A DNA stretch of 44,541 nucleotides, from assembly GCA_902788995.1 (NCBI GenBank), contig CADAMO010000005.1, forward strand, positions 1 through 44,541, written 5' to 3'. Positions within the stretch are counted from its first letter, which is position 1. Each line of letters starts with the position of its first letter. A program made the position numbers and the translations under genes. A model generated the notes under the pieces. It worked only from the letters and a program-made list of their open reading frames with translations. It had not been told where the DNA came from and did not search any database. This stretch comes from Oscillospiraceae bacterium (GTDB lineage Bacteria > Bacillota > Clostridia > Oscillospirales > Acutalibacteraceae). Below are positions 23,201-30,178 of this stretch, piece after piece.

Positions 23201-26200
23201 GTGGATCTTACGCTCGCTTCCGGGATCCCGACCCGGACCGGCTACGATTTCGTATCGTGGAACACAAAAGCCGATGGCACGGGAACAACGTTTAAGTCCA
23301 GCGCGAAGTATACGAGCAACGCGAACCTTGTTCTGTACGCTCAGTGGAAACTAAAAACTTACACCGTCAGCTACAATGCCAACGGCGGATCCGGTGCGCC
23401 AGCTTCTCAAACAAAGACGCATGGGGTGGATCTTACGCTGGCTTCCGGCAAACCAACCCGTGATGGGTATAACTTTGTGTCGTGGAACACAAAAGCTGAC
23501 GGAAAAGGAACAATCTATCAGCCAGGTGCGAGGTATACCACAAATGCGAACCTGACGCTTTATGCACAGTGGAAGCTCAAGTCCTACACGGTGACCTACA
23601 ATGCCAACGGCGGTACCGGAGCGCCTGCTTCTCAGGCGAAGACGCACGGTGTAGATCTAACGCTGGCTTCCGGACTTCCAGCCCGTACCGGGTACGATTT
23701 CGTATCGTGGAACACAAAAGCCGATGGCAAGGGCACAACCTACAAACCGAGTGCAAAGTATACTGCGAATGCTGACTTAACGCTGTATGCCCAGTGGAAA
23801 CTCAAAACGTATACTATCACGTATGACGCAAACGGTGGTAAAAGCGCACCTGCTGCGCAGATCAAAAAACATGGCGTTGACCTGACGCTCGCTTCCGGTA
23901 AGCCGACGCGGGACGGATATGACTTTGTGTCGTGGAACACGAAAGTTGACGGGAAAGGCACAACGTATCAGCCAAGTGGGAAATATGCCACAGATGCGAA
24001 CCTGACGCTTTATGCACAGTGGAAGCTCCAGTCCTACACGGTGACCTACAACGCCAACGGAGGCACGGGCGCACCCGGAGCGCAGACTAAAACGTACAAC
24101 GTAGATCTTATGCTGTCCTCTGTAAAACCGACCCGTACCGGTTACGGTTTTGTCGGTTGGAACACGAATGCAAACGGTTCGGGAACGTCGTATGCGGTCG
24201 GTGCGAGGTATACCAAAAACGAGAACTTAACACTGTATGCGCAATGGCAGCTGAATGCGTATACCGTTTCGTATAATGCGAACGGTGGCAAGGGCGCTCC
24301 GGCTGACCAGACAAAAAAGCACGGAACGGATCTGACGTTGTCTGCAATAAAGCCTACACGCGAAGGATATTCGTTCGTAAGCTGGAATACGAAATCAGAC
24401 GGAAAAGGGACTGCATATTCTTCCGGCGGTAAGTATACCGGCAATGCCGATCTGCAGTTATACGCGATCTGGAATCCGATTCAGTATACGGTCAAGTTCA
24501 TCGGGAACGGCGCCACCGGCGGGACAATGAGCAATCAGACGCACACCTATGACAGGGAGCTGGCTCTGACAGCGAACGCATATAAACGGGAATTCATTGT
24601 TACCTGCAATTACGGCAACGGATCCGCCAACACAACGGCTAAAGCAACCGCAGCGTTCGGCGGCTGGGCAAAGACCGCCACAGGTTCAAAGGCGTATGAT
24701 AACCAGCAGAAGGTGAAGAATCTGACCGCAAAAAGCGGCGACGTCATCAGTCTCTATGCGAAATGGACAGACGGCTCCGTAACCTTGCCCGCGCCAACCC
24801 GCACGGGATATACCTTCGGCGGCTGGTATACTTCCGCTTCGTCCGGAACAAAAATCGGCGATGGTGGAGCAAAGTATACGCCAAGTAAGGATATCACGAT
24901 CTATGCAAGATGGACGCCGATCACTTTCTCAGTACGCTTCAACGGCAACGGTAACACAAGCGGAACCATGAAGGATCAGAGCTTTACGTATGACAAGGAA
25001 CAGGCTCTGACGGCGAACGCGTATAAGCGGGAGTTCACTGTGACCTTCAACTTCAACGGGAACGGTTCGTCCAATTCCACAGCGAAAGCCGCGGCAGCAT
25101 TCGGCGGCTGGGCAAAGACCGCCACTGGTACAAAGGTGTATGATAACCAGCAAAAGCTCAAAAACCTGACCACAAAGGGCGGCGACGTCATCAGTCTTTA
25201 TGCAAAATGGACAGACGGCTCCGTAATGCTGCCCACGCCCACACGCACAGGATATACATTCAGCGGCTGGTTTACCGCTTCTTCATCCGGTACAAAAGTC
25301 GGCGACGGCGGCGGGAAGTATACGCCATCCAAGAATACAACGGTTTACGCGCAGTGGTCTCCGATCACATATTCCGTCCGTTTTAACGGTAACGGAAGTA
25401 CGAGCGGCACAATGCTGGATCAGAGCTTTACCTATGATGCGGAACAGGCCTTAAACGCAAACGCGTACAAGCGGGAATTTACCGTAACCTACAATTACGG
25501 CAACGGATCCGCCAACACAACGGTAAAAGCAACAGCCACGTTCGGAGGCTGGGCAAAGACCGTTGCAGGCACAAAGGCGTATGATAACCGGCAAAAGATC
25601 AAGAACCTGACCGCAAAGAACGGCGACGTCATCAGTCTTTATGCGAAATGGACAGATGCTTCCGTAACGCTGCCCACGCCCACCCGCACCGGATATACTT
25701 TTAATGGCTGGTATACTTCTGGTTTCTCTGGCACAAAAATAGGTGCTGCTGGAGCAAAGTATACCCCAACAAAAGACATAACTCTTTTCGCCCAGTGGAT
25801 GCCGATCAAATACAGCGTCAAATATAATGGCAACGGTTCGACGAGCGGCACAATGAGCAACCAAAGCTTCACTTACGACGTCGAACAGGCGTTAACTGCG
25901 AACGCTTACAAGCGCATTTTCAACGTCACGTATAACTACGGAAACGGTTCGGCCAATTCCTCTGAAAAAGCCAATGCTGTCTTTTCCGGTTGGGCAAAAA
26001 CGTCTACCGGCGCAAAAGAATACAATAACCAGCAGAAGGTAAAGAACCTTTCCGCAAAAAGCGGCGACATAGTGAACCTGTACGCCCTGTGGAACGATGC
26101 AGTGATGACACTGCCGTCTCCCACGAAAACGGGATACCGCCTAACGGGATGGTTTACCTCTTCTTCCGGCGGCACCAAGGTCGGCGACGGCGGCGGGAAG

Positions 26201-27859
26201 TATACGCCCGCAAAGGACGTCACGCTCTACGCGCAATGGACGCCTGTTACCTATACGGTTCGATTTAACGGAAACGGCGCCACAAGCGGAACAATGGCCG
26301 ATCAGTCGTTTACGTATGACAAATCGCAGAATCTGACAGCAAATGCGTATAAGCGGACGTTTACAGTAACATTTGCCTACGGCAACGGCGCGTCGAACAC
26401 GACCGCAAAAGCGACGTCCACCTTCGGAGGTTGGGCAAAAACAGCGACCGGCGCCAAGGCATATGGCGATCAGCAGTCTGTTAAAAACCTTTCCGCCATA
26501 CATGGCGACGTGATCAACCTCTTTGCACGCTGGTCAGACGCCTCTGTCCCGCTTCCCAATCCGACGAGAACCGGATATACCTTTACAGGCTGGTACACGG
26601 ATACGACAGGCGGAACGAAAATCGGTGAAGGCGGCGGAAGCTTTACGCCTTCGGGAAATATTACCGTTTACGGCAGATGGACGCCGATCAGTTATACCGT
26701 CGTATTCAACGGAAATGGCAGCACAGGGGGCTCCACCGCGTCCATGAGTGTTAAATATGACGAGACAAAGGCTTTGACTGCCAACGGCTTTACGAGGACC
26801 GGATATCAGTTTGTTTCATGGAACACCAAAGCGGACGGAACCGGGACACCATACTCGGATAAGCAGACGATCAGGAATCTGTCCGCTGTAAATGGTGCAA
26901 AGATCACGCTTTATGCGGTCTGGCAGCCTGCCTACAGCCTTTCGATCGAGATGATTCAACCCAACGCCGCCTACCGTGAGGGGACGGACGTTGTATCCTC
27001 CTTCTATTTGGTGAATCAGGGCGGCTCAGGCGTGACGCCTGCAGAGAATATCTCCGTCATTTTCAAGGTTTATCGCGGCAGTACCGTCATAAAGACTGTA
27101 ACGCTTTCCAAGGTCGTAGTCCCCGCAAACGAAAAGAACCTCTTGTATTTCAAGTGGTCCGTGCCCTCCTCCCTTGGCAGCGACAAGCTGTACATCTCCG
27201 CAGAGATTTCCGAAGCAGGAGAATCCTACGGATTGATTAAAAATATGTACGTTTCCTGCAAGTATGAGGTTTCCGCAACACCCGATACACAGTTCGAGAT
27301 TTCAGCTCCGGAGGGCTATACCGTTCCTGCTGCGCCTTCCTCCAACAACACGGCAAAGAAATGGACGGAATGGGTCTATGAAAACGGCGCGTTCAAGCAG
27401 GTGACATACGGAATCGGGATCTCAGATGCCGCTGTATCTGTCGTACCGGACGCCAGCGCAAACGCCGAGAAGAAAAACGGCGTTTGGATCATGAAATCCG
27501 GTTACAGCGTTTCCCTATCTGTGGATAACGGGACAAAGACAGTCAACGGCTGTACGGCGCCCGATTCTCCGGCATATACCAATGCGCAGTATGCCGCCGC
27601 CTTGTTCCCTGAGTTCGGATACCTGAATACAAACGGGAATTACCGCACGCTTGAACTCGTGTCCAGCAAATGGCAGTTCCGGCAGAATGCCGATTACGGC
27701 AGGCTGCATTTTACTCCGCTCTGGTTCCCGGATGGTCCGTATACCGTCTCTGTTGTGATCAGCGATCTGTGGACGCCTGCAGGTATGCTCACCCGCACAG
27801 CCAACGCCAATACGATCACCATCGACGGCAGCGCCTACGATGATTGGAGCATCGGATGA
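20291..27859 (+). CDS. Giant secreted adhesin-like protein with InlB B-repeats, 2522 aa
   Basis: A signal peptide occupies residues 1-29 ('...VFA'). Residues about 30-400 form a unique N-terminal region, the probable ligand-binding or folding head. Two divergent repeats lead into twelve InlB-type units of exactly 75 residues (about 495-1394), five composite units of about 147 (1395-2130) and one final unit of 81. Each ends in 'LYAQW' or a variant. Residues 2212-2522 include a CARDB/Ig-like section ('AENISVIFKVYRGSTVIKTV') and end without LPXTG, GW or SLH anchors. It is likely exported and extended, perhaps held by the pilus or wall in an unusual way. It sits behind a terminator and just before the T4SS genes, suggesting a role in cell contact. 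Confidence 0.9.
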   Translation: MKHPKWIRVISSFIAVLLLVSTFSQTVFAVEGDGTHIGHTGGGSSVSGAYLVPSSNDDHLVGYRFSWLTLGSDGYYARKSALDVFYNGYNPNSSWGYHIKATVNGNTYRNLSKYEYKRWFDSVKIEREYYSTSSAYKYCNRTDIPVVLPADEDAMTTWGLQDGNINKILNKMQSGATVANMKSSDFVFIEPIYRVKIEGTNYCITVTEMGLIGCVVCSKTSTGNEGSGYGSGWVTIRRYTNLNWPDALKTDSAHAGISAGTTLSSATSFQNLVNKGYGLMVIWNRNPHLLSVYYTTGTGDASLKIGSSYKLASDFTSYSSSYIRNAENNYFTQSVYYDNNLTLMNGAGSGFKMTRDYYDFFKWKKDGTSQLFSGGTTYKASSLESTVSTGDRSITLTAEWTPKPYKITYNLNGGKIGSSTTNPTQNYNYETDVYIGNYSSGATAYATPTRDGYDFGSWKYTGTTLGYWSNNSVYPNKYHKGQWEHGDITLYAQWVKKTYTVTYNANGGTGAPGAQTKNYGVDLTLSSGIPTRTGYDFISWNTKADGTGTTYKPSAKYTANANLVLYAQWKLKTYSVSYNANGGSGAPTSQTKTHGVDLTLASGKPTRDGYNFVSWNTKADGKGTTYQPSAKYTTNANLTLYAQWSKKTYTVTYNANGGSGAPASQTKTHGVDLTLASGIPTRTGNDFVSWNTKADGKGTTYKPGAKYTANANLTLYAQWKLKTYTISYNANGGSGAPASQTKTHNVDLTLASGKPTRDGYNFVSWNTKADGKGTTYQPSAKYTANANLTLYAQWAKKTYTVTYNANGGSGAPASQTKTHGVDLTLASGLPTRTGYDFMSWNTKADGKGTTYKPSAKYTANANLTLYAQWAKKTYTVTYNANGGSGAPASQTKTHGVALSLASGKPTRDGYNFVSWNTKVDGKGTTYQPSAKYTANANLTLYAQWAKKTYTVTYNANGGSGAPASQTKTHGVDLTLASGIPTRTGYDFVSWNTKADGTGTTFKSSAKYTSNANLVLYAQWKLKTYTVSYNANGGSGAPASQTKTHGVDLTLASGKPTRDGYNFVSWNTKADGKGTIYQPGARYTTNANLTLYAQWKLKSYTVTYNANGGTGAPASQAKTHGVDLTLASGLPARTGYDFVSWNTKADGKGTTYKPSAKYTANADLTLYAQWKLKTYTITYDANGGKSAPAAQIKKHGVDLTLASGKPTRDGYDFVSWNTKVDGKGTTYQPSGKYATDANLTLYAQWKLQSYTVTYNANGGTGAPGAQTKTYNVDLMLSSVKPTRTGYGFVGWNTNANGSGTSYAVGARYTKNENLTLYAQWQLNAYTVSYNANGGKGAPADQTKKHGTDLTLSAIKPTREGYSFVSWNTKSDGKGTAYSSGGKYTGNADLQLYAIWNPIQYTVKFIGNGATGGTMSNQTHTYDRELALTANAYKREFIVTCNYGNGSANTTAKATAAFGGWAKTATGSKAYDNQQKVKNLTAKSGDVISLYAKWTDGSVTLPAPTRTGYTFGGWYTSASSGTKIGDGGAKYTPSKDITIYARWTPITFSVRFNGNGNTSGTMKDQSFTYDKEQALTANAYKREFTVTFNFNGNGSSNSTAKAAAAFGGWAKTATGTKVYDNQQKLKNLTTKGGDVISLYAKWTDGSVMLPTPTRTGYTFSGWFTASSSGTKVGDGGGKYTPSKNTTVYAQWSPITYSVRFNGNGSTSGTMLDQSFTYDAEQALNANAYKREFTVTYNYGNGSANTTVKATATFGGWAKTVAGTKAYDNRQKIKNLTAKNGDVISLYAKWTDASVTLPTPTRTGYTFNGWYTSGFSGTKIGAAGAKYTPTKDITLFAQWMPIKYSVKYNGNGSTSGTMSNQSFTYDVEQALTANAYKRIFNVTYNYGNGSANSSEKANAVFSGWAKTSTGAKEYNNQQKVKNLSAKSGDIVNLYALWNDAVMTLPSPTKTGYRLTGWFTSSSGGTKVGDGGGKYTPAKDVTLYAQWTPVTYTVRFNGNGATSGTMADQSFTYDKSQNLTANAYKRTFTVTFAYGNGASNTTAKATSTFGGWAKTATGAKAYGDQQSVKNLSAIHGDVINLFARWSDASVPLPNPTRTGYTFTGWYTDTTGGTKIGEGGGSFTPSGNITVYGRWTPISYTVVFNGNGSTGGSTASMSVKYDETKALTANGFTRTGYQFVSWNTKADGTGTPYSDKQTIRNLSAVNGAKITLYAVWQPAYSLSIEMIQPNAAYREGTDVVSSFYLVNQGGSGVTPAENISVIFKVYRGSTVIKTVTLSKVVVPANEKNLLYFKWSVPSSLGSDKLYISAEISEAGESYGLIKNMYVSCKYEVSATPDTQFEISAPEGYTVPAAPSSNNTAKKWTEWVYENGAFKQVTYGIGISDAAVSVVPDASANAEKKNGVWIMKSGYSVSLSVDNGTKTVNGCTAPDSPAYTNAQYAAALFPEFGYLNTNGNYRTLELVSSKWQFRQNADYGRLHFTPLWFPDGPYTVSVVISDLWTPAGMLTRTANANTITIDGSAYDDWSIG
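21773..24472 (+). repeat. Twelve tandem 225-bp coding repeats (InlB B-repeats)
   Basis: 2700 bp divide exactly into twelve 225-bp units encoding 75 residues each. Units 1-10 alternate strictly: odd units carry 'PTRTG' or 'PARTG' and 'YKPS' (or a near variant), even units carry 'PTRDG' and 'YQPS' (or 'YQPG'). The real unit of amplification is therefore probably a 450-bp dimer. Units 11 and 12 are diverged edges. Confidence 0.9.
24473..26680 (+). repeat. Five tandem ~441-bp composite coding repeats
   Basis: 2208 bp encode five units, four of 147 and one of 148 residues. Each combines 'NGN-TSGTM--QSFTYD', 'NAYKR-F-VT', 'FGGWAKTATG' or a variant, and 'PTRTGYTF-GW' before a closing 'LYAQW' or 'YARW'. 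The extra residue is in the second unit ('FNFNGNGSS' against 'NYGNGSA'). Confidence 0.85.
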
Positions 27860-27867
27860 GGTAACGT

Positions 27868-28206
27868 ATGCGAAAAAAGGTATATATCTGTCTCCCGGAT
27901 TCAGTTGAACCCGGCGTTTTGAAAAAAGCGTCCCGATATACGCGGTACGCGCTTCTTTGCGGCACGGCTCCGGTCGTGCCGCATCTCTTTGCCCCGTTTA
28001 TCGATGAAAGTCTGAAAAAAGAGGATGTGATCATCGAGATCGGGCAGAGTCTTCTTTGGTTCTGCGACGAGCTGTGGGTATTCGAGGATGAGCGGTATTC
28101 CGATAACGCCGCGGAAAAGGTCAGGTTCTGCGAAAGTCTTCGTATCCCGGTCGTTCAGATAAAAAATACAAAACTTGAAAGAATCTTAGGAGGTACATCA
28201 ACATGA
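27868..28206 (+). CDS. DUF4406/DUF7768-like (deoxyribosyltransferase-like Rossmann) protein
   Basis: A 112-residue protein starting 8 nt after the adhesin gene. 'KKVYICLPDS' at the N-terminus, 'CGTAPVVPHLFAPFID' in the middle and 'CDELWVFED' later match small Rossmann-like proteins related to nucleoside 2-deoxyribosyltransferases (DUF4406/DUF7768). Such domains bind nucleotides or nucleotide-derived ligands; the catalytic role here is unproven. Its ending 'ILGGTST' contains the SD (ggaggt) for the following VirB2-like gene, which starts within the stop (ATGA). It may be a regulator or sensor co-translated with the T4SS, but that is inference. Confidence 0.65.
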   Translation: MRKKVYICLPDSVEPGVLKKASRYTRYALLCGTAPVVPHLFAPFIDESLKKEDVIIEIGQSLLWFCDELWVFEDERYSDNAAEKVRFCESLRIPVVQIKNTKLERILGGTST

Positions 28207-28538
28207 AAAGAAAAAGCGTTAAGATCCTGCTCTGCGTCGTAATCGTCGCCCTTGTCGGCGTCCTGTGCACGGCGACAGCTTTTGCCGCCGGCAACGTGGC
28301 CGGCGCGATCGAGAACACCTGGAACTCTGCACAGGGGCAGGTCAAGGACGTCGTCAACAAGGTCGTTTTTCCGGTAGTCGATATGATTTTGGCAATCCTG
28401 TTTTTCGTCAAAGTCGGTACGTCATACTTCGAGTACAAGAAGCACGGCAGCTTTGAGTTCACCGCGCCGGCGATCCTGTTTGCCTGCCTGATCTTCACTC
28501 TAACCGCGCCGCTCTACATCTGGACGATTCTCGGTTAA
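28203..28538 (+). CDS. DUF3852 protein, VirB2-like T4SS pilin/channel subunit
   Basis: A 111-residue protein with a signal peptide ('...ATAFA' near residue 28). 'GNVAGAIENTWNSAQGQVKDV' in outline, a hydrophobic helix 'VDMILAILFFVKVG', a short polar turn 'EYKKHGSFE' and a second helix to the C-terminus follow. The two-helix mature form and the DUF3852 pattern are those of VirB2-like small subunits in Clostridia conjugative elements, where it precedes the TrbL, PrgI and VirB4 genes. Here the conserved order is broken: the next T4SS gene lies almost 3 kb away, after a cargo cluster. Confidence 0.75.
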   Translation: MKRKSVKILLCVVIVALVGVLCTATAFAAGNVAGAIENTWNSAQGQVKDVVNKVVFPVVDMILAILFFVKVGTSYFEYKKHGSFEFTAPAILFACLIFTLTAPLYIWTILG

Positions 28539-28635
28539 AACCATGTTCTTCTTTCCTGTATCGGAACGTACTTCGACATCAAAAAAATAATCGTCTGATT
28601 GGTTCTCCAAGGACCAGATTGTAAGTTTGCAAATC

Positions 28636-28673
28636 TGTATAAGTGTACCTCTTCGGTCTATACTGTTTATACA
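28636..28673 (+). promoter_or_regulatory. Putative operator/promoter of the XRE regulator
   Basis: A 7-bp inverted repeat tgtataa (28636-28642) and ttataca (28667-28673) flanks a TATACT -10-like hexamer (28659-28664), 30 nt before the XRE start. The arrangement suits autoregulation by the downstream repressor. No good -35 is visible, so the exact promoter is uncertain. 'ctatactgt' recurs before the SLOG gene at 29122-29130. Confidence 0.45.
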
Positions 28674-28701
28674 AAGTACAGAAGCGAACGGAGAGACGAT
28701 T

Positions 28702-29031
28702 ATGGCAGATAAACAAGTTGGACGAAGAGTCAAGGAGAGAAGAGAAGCGCTTGGTCTTACACAGGAAGAGCTCGCGGAACGCATCGACGTGGCTCCTCAC
28801 TTTATTTCCACCGTAGAACGCGGAATCTCTTTCCCCAGGTATGAAAAGATGATCCTTTTGATCAACGCCTTGGAAACATCCGCTGATTCGCTGCTGTGTG
28901 ACGTGCTGGATAATGCGTCCGGTCCCCGCGCGTCGATACTGTCTGAGATGCTCGGGGAACTTCCCGCGAAAGAGCAAAAACGGATCCTTGAGGTTGTGGA
29001 GCTCATGATCCGACAGGCCAAGGATCAATAA
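28702..29031 (+). CDS. XRE-family transcriptional regulator
   Basis: A 109-residue protein. Residues 7-62 are a Cro/C1-type helix-turn-helix: 'RVKERREALGLTQEELAERI', 'APHFISTVERG', then the tetramer-like support helix 'LLINALETSADSLL'. The C-terminal helix 'LPAKEQKRILEVVELMIRQ' probably dimerises. ATG 28702 is preferred over the upstream extension, which would run through the operator. The gene has its own likely promoter and its own terminator (29050-29082), so it is a separate unit within the T4SS region. It may repress itself and the SLOG gene. Confidence 0.88.
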   Translation: MADKQVGRRVKERREALGLTQEELAERIDVAPHFISTVERGISFPRYEKMILLINALETSADSLLCDVLDNASGPRASILSEMLGELPAKEQKRILEVVELMIRQAKDQ

Positions 29032-29049
29032 ATAGCAAAGGAAAAGACG

Positions 29050-29082
29050 AACTGCGTGAGAAATCGCGCAGTTTTTTCTTTT
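29050..29082 (+). terminator. Rho-independent terminator after the XRE gene
   Basis: Stem aactgcg/cgcagtt (29050-29056 and 29067-29073), 10-nt loop, followed by a T-rich tail (tttctttt). A-rich sequence upstream can extend the stem. It isolates the regulator from the SLOG gene. Confidence 0.85.
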
Positions 29083-29119
29083 CCCTGCCACCGTTCGACA
29101 TTCTTTTACAAAACCAAAG

Positions 29120-29128
29120 TGCTATACT
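29120..29128 (+). promoter_or_regulatory. Extended -10 promoter of the SLOG gene
   Basis: TGcTATACT is an extended -10 element 57 nt before ATG 29185 and just downstream of the terminator. No well-spaced -35 is seen. 'ctatactgt' is shared with the XRE promoter region, hinting at common control. Confidence 0.45.
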
Positions 29129-29184
29129 GTACCACAGCGACACACAAAGGTTCGCAAAAGAACACAACGAAAGGAAGTATCCAC

Positions 29185-29694
29185 ATGAAAAAAGGAACAA
29201 TCTGCTGTATTGTAGGGCATCAGCCCGCAAATCTGCCCTTCGGCTCGAATGAAACCGACGAACGCTGTGTCAGGTTAAAAGAAAAGCTGAGCGCGGCGAT
29301 TGAAGAACTGATTACGGAAAACAGCGAGATCCATTTCCTCTGTCCGATGAACATCGGCGCGGAACTGTTCGCCGCGGAAATCGTTGAAGCGTTACAGGCA
29401 GAGAACAAAAACGTTACGCTCACTGCAGTCCTGCCATATGAACTGCAGGCCGCCGATTGGCCGGAGGACGGACGGGAGCGTTTCTTTGAAACGGTACGGC
29501 GCTGCAACGAAGAAAAGCACGTACAAACGCACTTTGACGATATGTGCGCATCAAACACGGCTCGTTTTCTTGTCGACGCAGCCGACTGCATGATCGCAGT
29601 CTGGAACGGCGCGCCGGGCGACGTTGGGCTGGCCGTTCAGATGGCGAAGGAGAAAGGAATCCCGGTAACTGTCATTCATCCTGACCGTCTTTAA
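29185..29694 (+). CDS. SLOG-family protein (DUF1273/YpsA-like)
   Basis: A 169-residue Rossmann-type protein. 'CCIVGHQPANLPFG' at the start, 'EIHFLCPMNIGAELFAAEIV' in outline, 'LTAVLPYELQAADWPEDG' and 'SNTARFLVDAADCMIAVWNG' follow the DUF1273/YoqJ/YpsA pattern of the SLOG superfamily. SLOG proteins bind nucleotide-derived ligands, and some take part in stress or defence signalling. The usual 'GHRP' and 'GMA-G-D' sites read 'GHQP' and 'PMNIGAE', so ligand use may differ. ATG 29185 has SD aaaggaag. Confidence 0.8.
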   Translation: MKKGTICCIVGHQPANLPFGSNETDERCVRLKEKLSAAIEELITENSEIHFLCPMNIGAELFAAEIVEALQAENKNVTLTAVLPYELQAADWPEDGRERFFETVRRCNEEKHVQTHFDDMCASNTARFLVDAADCMIAVWNGAPGDVGLAVQMAKEKGIPVTVIHPDRL

Positions 29695-29702
29695 TACAAC
29701 TG

Positions 29703-29739
29703 TTTCCCGCCGCGTTGAAAAATGTTGCGCGGCGGGAAA
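29703..29739. other. 12-bp perfect stem-loop after the SLOG gene
   Basis: tttcccgccgcg (29703-29714) pairs exactly with cgcggcgggaaa (29728-29739) around a 13-nt loop. It starts 8 nt after the stop. Neither strand has a T-run after the stem, so a role as terminator is possible but not typical. Confidence 0.6.
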
Positions 29740-29800
29740 ACTTTGTCTGGACATTGCCGGCGTTCTGTAGTATTGTGTGTTGCGAAAGGGGCGAGATGCA

Positions 29801-30094
29801 ATGGGATACTTTGAAAAACTGTTTTTTGGAAACGCTTTCCCGTTGGATGAGATCCAGGATGAACTGATGTCATCGGACAGAGGGAAGGAATTGACAGCGC
29901 TGTTAAGCAAAACGTCAAGAATACTCAAGGATACACTATCCGGAGAAACGAAGGAAGCCTTTGAGACCTACCGTGACACACAGGATACCATCATTGAACT
30001 GTTGCAGATTGCGGCTTTTAAATCGGGGTTTTCCTATGGCGCCGGGCTGATGCAGGAAATCGGGCCGATGTACAATGATCGGGAAGCGGAATAA
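29801..30094 (+). CDS. DUF6809-like protein
   Basis: A 97-residue protein from ATG 29801 (SD aaagggg). 'YFEKLFFGNAFPLDEIQ' opens it; 'SKTSRILKDTLSGETKEAFETY' in outline and 'FKSGFSYGAGLMQEI' end a three-helix layout that matches DUF6809, a small all-helical family common in Clostridia elements. It has no known function. It has its own short upstream region and lies between the SLOG and kinase genes in the cargo cluster. It does not carry the shared acidic tail. Confidence 0.65.
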   Translation: MGYFEKLFFGNAFPLDEIQDELMSSDRGKELTALLSKTSRILKDTLSGETKEAFETYRDTQDTIIELLQIAAFKSGFSYGAGLMQEIGPMYNDREAE

Positions 30095-30098
30095 CCTA

Positions 30099-30128
30099 TT
30101 GATTTTCAATCAAAAAAAAGGTTACAAT
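30099..30128 (+). promoter_or_regulatory. Sigma-A-type promoter of the HipA-like kinase gene
   Basis: TTGATT (30099-30104), 18-nt spacer, TACAAT (30123-30128), 51 nt before ATG 30179. The -35 region overlaps a small palindrome (attga-tttt-caat style). It suggests independent expression of the kinase. Confidence 0.5.
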
Positions 30129-30178
30129 ATTCTAAAAAGATATGTCGGACTGATCTTCACTGAAAGGCGGTGGATAAT

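Noticed and set aside
21773-26680. Regular repeats as a possible CRISPR or satellite array
   Set aside because: The units are 225 and about 441 bp, remain in frame and encode recognised InlB-type domains; there are no short repeats with unique spacers.
29703-29739. Standard rho-independent terminator after the SLOG gene
   Set aside because: The stem is strong, but no T-run follows on either strand, so it is listed only as a stem-loop.
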